Positions 12,218-14,874 of a stretch of 14,874 nucleotides of DNA are shown piece after piece; position 1 is the first letter of the stretch; each line of letters starts with the position of its first letter. The position numbers were made by a program, and so were the translations under genes. Source of the DNA: Candidatus Falkowbacteria bacterium LH_S3 (GTDB taxonomy: Bacteria > Patescibacteriota > Patescibacteriia > Patescibacteriales > JAGXOH01); the NCBI GenBank assembly GCA_023659985.1, contig JAGXOH010000015.1:1-14874 (forward strand), given 5' to 3'. The notes beneath the pieces are model-generated. The model did not search any database. It saw only the letters and a program-made list of their open reading frames with translations, and was not told the origin of the DNA.

Positions 12218-12622
12218 ATGTTAATGCCTAAAAAGCAAAAATATAGAAAACACCATGTTAGTAAAAAGTTTGGTAAGGCAAGCAGAACTATTAATGTTAA
12301 TTTTGGTAGTTATGGTTTAAAAAGTTTACAGGCCAAATGGATAACTTCTAGACAAATAGAGGCTACCCGTAAAGTCATTACCAAGTATACCAAGAAAGGC
12401 GGAAAGATATGGATAAGAATTTTCCCTGATCAAGGAGTAACCGCTAAAGGAGGAGAAATTCCTATGGGAAAAGGAAAAGGTGATGTTGATCGCTATGTGG
12501 CCATTGTTAAGCCAGGAATGATATTGTTTGAGATAGAGATAGCTTCAAAAGAGCAAGCTTATGAGGCATTAAATTTGGCTGCTTACAAACTACCGGTTAA
12601 ATGTAAAGTAGTTGAAAGATAA
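12218..12622 (+). CDS. rplP: 50S ribosomal protein L16
   Basis: L16 organises the A-site tRNA elbow region of the large subunit and contacts the central protuberance. The 134-residue protein begins MLMPKKQKYRKHH, in line with the family's ML(Q/M)PKR(T)KYRK start, so the first ATG (12218) is preferred over the one at 12224. Conserved segments include FGSYGLKSLQAKWITSRQIE, WIRIFPDQGVTAKGGEIPMG and KGKGDVDRYVAIVKPGMILF. Its length is standard (about 133-145). It sits between rpsC and rpmC in canonical order. Confidence 0.97.
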   Translation: MLMPKKQKYRKHHVSKKFGKASRTINVNFGSYGLKSLQAKWITSRQIEATRKVITKYTKKGGKIWIRIFPDQGVTAKGGEIPMGKGKGDVDRYVAIVKPGMILFEIEIASKEQAYEALNLAAYKLPVKCKVVER

Positions 12623-12652
12623 TAAAAATACATATAAATATTCATATAAGTT

Positions 12653-12853
12653 ATGAAAAGTTATAAAGAATTACAAAAAAAAGAAAACAAAGATTTGCAT
12701 AGATTATTAGCAGAATATAGGGAGCAGTTAAGACTGCTTAGATTTAAAGTGGCTAATAATCAACTTAAAGATGTGAGTCAAATGAGTAAAGCCAAGAAAA
12801 CCGTAGCCAGAATATTGACTATGCTAAATTATAAAGAAAAAGGCAAGAAATAG
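12653..12853 (+). CDS. rpmC: 50S ribosomal protein L29
   Basis: L29 is a small two-helix protein beside L23 at the tunnel exit. The 66-residue product reads MKSYKELQKKENKDLHRLLA, then REQLRLLRFKVANNQLKDVS and KAKKTVARILTMLNY, matching the family's helical hairpin and its L-R-F-K-x-A-x-x-Q-L signature. Unlike L22 and L23 in this cluster it carries no extension. The spacing is 30 nt after rplP and 18 nt before rpsQ. The stop is TAG. Confidence 0.95.
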   Translation: MKSYKELQKKENKDLHRLLAEYREQLRLLRFKVANNQLKDVSQMSKAKKTVARILTMLNYKEKGKK

Positions 12854-12871
12854 TAATTAATTTATTTTATT

Positions 12872-13159
12872 ATGACGGAAAAGGGGACAAAACAAAATAA
12901 AACTCAGCAAGAAGAGAAAAAGGTGCAGAAGAGAAAGTTTAGAGGTATTGTTGTTAACGATAAAATGGATAAAACCATAACAGTGAGAGTAGGTACTGTT
13001 AAACAGCATCCCAAGTATAAAAAGAGATATTATGAAAGTAGAAAATTTAAAGTACATGACGAAAAAAATCAGTTTCAAAAAAAAGATTATGTTGATTTTA
13101 TAGAATGCAGACCTTTAAGTAAAAGCAAAAGGTGGAGAGTTGTCTATAAAGGTAAGTAA
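12872..13159 (+). CDS. rpsQ: 30S ribosomal protein S17 with short N-terminal extension
   Basis: S17 is an OB-fold primary binder of 16S rRNA. The core from about residue 20 shows KRKFRGIVVNDKMDKTITVR, then KQHPKYKKRYYESRKFKVHD and the closing DFIECRPLSKSKRWRVV. About 19 polar residues (MTEKGTKQNKTQQEEKKVQ) precede it; the family usually begins near the core and totals 80-90 residues, here 95. No internal ATG lies before the core to serve as an alternative start. It follows rpmC by 18 nt. Confidence 0.95.
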   Translation: MTEKGTKQNKTQQEEKKVQKRKFRGIVVNDKMDKTITVRVGTVKQHPKYKKRYYESRKFKVHDEKNQFQKKDYVDFIECRPLSKSKRWRVVYKGK

Positions 13160-13185
13160 TTTATTTTTATAATTTTTATATAAGT

Positions 13186-13557
13186 ATGATTCAAGTACAA
13201 ACAAGGTTAAAAGTAGCAGACAATTCTGGAGCCAGGGAAGTGCAATGCATTAAAGTTTTGGGAGGATACAGAACTAGATACGCCAGAATCGGCGATGTTA
13301 TTACAGCCACGGTTAAAAGTGCTGCCCCTAACTCTTCAATCAGGAAAAGTGATATTGTAAGAACAATAATTGTTCGCACCAAAAAAGAGATAAGAAGAAA
13401 AGACGGAACTTATTTGCGTTTCAATGAAAATGCTTGTGTTATTTTAGATAAAGAAAAATATGAAATGAGAGGAACCAGGGTTTTCGGCCCTATTGCCAGA
13501 GAAGTCAGGCGTACAGGGTTTTTCAAGATAGCGTCCTTAGCGCCAGAAGTTTTATAA
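13186..13557 (+). CDS. rplN: 50S ribosomal protein L14
   Basis: L14 contributes to intersubunit bridges B5 and B8 and is the landing site of the silencing factor RsfS. The 123-residue protein starts MIQVQTRLKVADNSGAREVQ and includes CIKVLGGYRTRYARIGDVIT, RFNENACVILD and MRGTRVFGPIAREVR, all nearly universal in the family. Its length (about 122) is standard. It follows rpsQ by 26 nt. Unlike the tight upstream spacing, 126-147 nt separate it from rplX, and that gap contains inverted repeats. Confidence 0.97.
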   Translation: MIQVQTRLKVADNSGAREVQCIKVLGGYRTRYARIGDVITATVKSAAPNSSIRKSDIVRTIIVRTKKEIRRKDGTYLRFNENACVILDKEKYEMRGTRVFGPIAREVRRTGFFKIASLAPEVL

Positions 13558-13615
13558 TGGTTATATCCAATGTTTTCAAACAGAGGGTGATAGCTATGGT
13601 ATATATAGATGTAGA

Positions 13616-13692
13616 TTGATACATAGTTGGCATTGATCGGAAAAGTTGCAACTATATATTAACTTATACTATAAATATCTACTATGTATCAA
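13616..13692. promoter_or_regulatory. 12-bp inverted repeat in the rplN-rplX gap
   Basis: ttgatacatagt (13616-13627) and actatgtatcaa (13681-13692) are perfect complements, closing a 53-nt interior. An alternative hairpin, atagttg (13623-13629) with caactat (13649-13655), uses part of the left arm, so the two are mutually exclusive. The right arm ends 12 nt before the preferred L24 start (13705) and covers an upstream in-frame ATG at 13684. A leader structure controlling L24 and downstream spc genes is plausible but untested. Confidence 0.45.
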
Positions 13693-13704
13693 CTAATAAA
13701 TATT

Positions 13705-14049
13705 ATGTGGAAGATAAAAAGAAAAGACAAAGTAAAAATTATTAACGGAAAAGATAATGGTAAAACCGGTAAAGTTTTGCAAGTTTTTCCAAATAGTAAT
13801 AAAGCAAGCGTGGAAGGAATTAACATTCTAATAAAACACCTTCGGCCAAGAAGACAAGGAGAGACTGGCCAAAGAGTGGAATTTCCTGCACCTATGGATA
13901 TTTCCAATTTGGTTCTTGTTTGTCCCAAATGCGAAAAGATTACTACTAGGGTTGGGCATAAGCATATTGATAAGAAGGTTAATGAAGATAAAACCAAAAG
14001 AAAAAAGGTTAGAATCTGCAAAAAATGTTGGGAACCTATTGATGAATAG
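13705..14049 (+). CDS. rplX: 50S ribosomal protein L24 with C-terminal zinc-ribbon-like cysteines
   Basis: L24 is an assembly initiator that ends up near the tunnel exit. From the ATG at 13705 the product has 114 residues, MWKIKRKDKVKIINGKDNGK, with the KOW motif of the family; an upstream in-frame ATG at 13684 would add seven residues that match no L24 and lies inside an inverted repeat. After the core (GINILIKHLRP, EFPAPMDISNLVLVCPKC) come two Cys pairs, CPKC and CKKC, separated by about 30 lysine-rich residues. This is the zinc-binding C-terminal form seen in many L24 proteins, with a longer than usual spacer. The stop is TAG. Confidence 0.93.
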   Translation: MWKIKRKDKVKIINGKDNGKTGKVLQVFPNSNKASVEGINILIKHLRPRRQGETGQRVEFPAPMDISNLVLVCPKCEKITTRVGHKHIDKKVNEDKTKRKKVRICKKCWEPIDE

Positions 14050-14067
14050 CAAAAAGTCATTTATAAT
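14039..14067 (+). promoter_or_regulatory. Possible internal promoter before rplE
   Basis: TTGATG (14039-14044), a 17-nt spacer and a perfect TATAAT (14062-14067) overlap the end of rplX. Transcription would begin near 14074, about 26 nt before rplE. It could be a chance match in AT-rich DNA, since an operon-internal promoter is not required here. Confidence 0.3.
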
Positions 14068-14099
14068 AATTTTTTAGTTTATATAGTTAGCAAAAAAAT

Positions 14100-14657
14100 A
14101 TGAGATTAAGACAGTTATACAAAAAGAAAATATTATCGGAATTAAAGAAAAAGTTTGGTTATAAAAACAGTTTTCAAGCTTCGCAAATGGAAAAAGTTAC
14201 TTTAAATGTTGGATTTGGCAGAAATTCTAAGGACAATGAATTTGTTGATGAAGTATTGAATAATTTGACTAAAATAACCGGGCAAAAACCGGTTGTTACT
14301 AAGGCTAAAAAATCTGTTTCCTCTTTTAAGGTAAGAGAAGGAATGGTAATAGGGGCCAAGGTAACGCTTAGAGGGCAAAGGATGTATGATTTTGTTGAAA
14401 AATTGATTAATATAACTTTTCCCAGAGTTAGGGGTTTCCGTGGTATTAGTGAAAATGTGGTAGACGATCAAGGTAATTTATCAGTTGGCTTTCAGGAAAG
14501 TACTTCATTTGCCGAATTGGAAGATCAGGATATAAAGAATTTGCATGGATTAGAAGTTTGCATAACAACCACTACCAAAAATAGAGAAGAAGGATTGGAG
14601 TTGTTTAGATTATTAGGTTTTCCGTTTAAAGAATCAATGTCTGATTACAGATCTTAA
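14100..14657 (+). CDS. rplE: 50S ribosomal protein L5
   Basis: L5 binds 5S rRNA and forms the central protuberance contact with the P-site tRNA and S13. The 185-residue product starts MRLRQLYKKKILSELKKKFG and contains MEKVTLNVGFGRNSKDNEFV, then ITGQKPVVTKAKKSVSSFKV, the REGMVIGAKVTLRGQRMYDF block and FPRVRGFRGIS. The length is normal (about 179-190). The gap before the next gene (45 nt) is AT-rich and holds an isolated TATAAT (14688-14693) without a -35 box. Confidence 0.97.
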   Translation: MRLRQLYKKKILSELKKKFGYKNSFQASQMEKVTLNVGFGRNSKDNEFVDEVLNNLTKITGQKPVVTKAKKSVSSFKVREGMVIGAKVTLRGQRMYDFVEKLINITFPRVRGFRGISENVVDDQGNLSVGFQESTSFAELEDQDIKNLHGLEVCITTTTKNREEGLELFRLLGFPFKESMSDYRS

Positions 14658-14702
14658 CCAGCAAAAAAATATTTTTAAAATAAATGTTATAATAAAATAA
14701 AT

Positions 14703-14874
14703 ATGGCTAAAAAAGCATTATTAGCAAAAGCAAAAAGAAAACCAAAGTATTCCACTAGAATTGTTAGGAGGTGTTGGAGGTGCGGACGAAGTAAGGGTTA
14801 TATGAAAGATTTTGATTTATGTCGGATTTGTTTCAGGGAGTTAGCTGAAAACGGAGATCTACCAGGAATAAAAA
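14703..14874 (+). CDS. rpsZ: 30S ribosomal protein S14, zinc-binding type (partial at window edge)
   Basis: This gene runs off the right end after 57 complete codons; the zinc-type family is about 61 residues, so only a few codons and the stop are missing. The protein starts MAKKALLAKAKRKPKYSTRI and carries the four zinc ligands Cys24, Cys27, Cys40 and Cys43 in RRCWRCGRS and DLCRICFRELA. It closes with NGDLPGIK, matching the family's G-x-(I/L)-P-G-(V/I)-K end. S14 binds late in the 30S head. The short zinc type, not the long E. coli type, is present. The position after rplE is canonical. The gene is often labelled rpsN. Confidence 0.95.
   Translation, partial: MAKKALLAKAKRKPKYSTRIVRRCWRCGRSKGYMKDFDLCRICFRELAENGDLPGIK

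Noticed and set aside
13684..13704. ATG at 13684 as the L24 start
   Set aside because: The seven extra residues (MYQLINI) match no L24 start and lie in the arm of an inverted repeat; MWKIKRKDKV at 13705 matches the family.
13689..14060. A long antisense open frame opposite rplX
   Set aside because: Its hydrophobic, serine-rich translation is what results from reading the complement of lysine-rich codons; the sense frame is clearly L24.

Overview
This AT-rich window carries a single-strand (+) translation-gene cluster. It looks like a member of the Candidate Phyla Radiation / Patescibacteria (Parcubacteria-like). That placement is an inference from several things: the AT-rich lysine/asparagine/AGA-heavy coding style, compact cores with long lysine/glutamate-rich tails on several ribosomal proteins, sparse Shine-Dalgarno sequences, a short zinc-type L28, zinc-type S14, and degenerate short-word repeats in the spacers. 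No rRNA, tRNA, CRISPR, insertion sequence or integrase is visible.

Layout. 1-385 is non-coding: degenerate direct and inverted repeats, then a promoter. 386-1257 holds L28 (rpmB) and a site-2-protease-like M50 membrane protease, followed by a likely terminator. 1469-6686 is the str cluster: S12 (rpsL), S7 (rpsG), EF-G (fusA), an unassigned acidic protein and EF-Tu (tuf). 6781-14874 is the S10 cluster running into the spc cluster in canonical order: S10, L3, L4, L23, L2, S19, L22, S3, L16, L29, S17, L14, L24, L5 and a zinc-type S14 that runs off the right edge.

The proteins are ordinary translation components: decoding centre (S12), mRNA path and head (S7, S3, S10, S19, S14), peptidyl-transferase region (L2, L3, L4, L16), tunnel exit (L22, L23, L24, L29), and the two elongation GTPases. 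The unusual content is mostly between genes. I see a two-state hairpin between rpsL and rpsG, exactly where S7 autoregulation operates in E. coli. A long-range helix closes the leader in front of tuf, and a very GC-rich perfect hairpin sits between tuf and rpsJ. Between rpsJ and rplC there is a chain of hairpins ending in a terminator, and a 12-bp inverted repeat precedes rplX. Long low-complexity tails occur on L3, L22 and L23 and shorter ones on S10 and S17. L22 and L23 line the polypeptide tunnel exit. The best candidates for something undescribed are these intercistronic RNA structures and the acidic protein between fusA and tuf.
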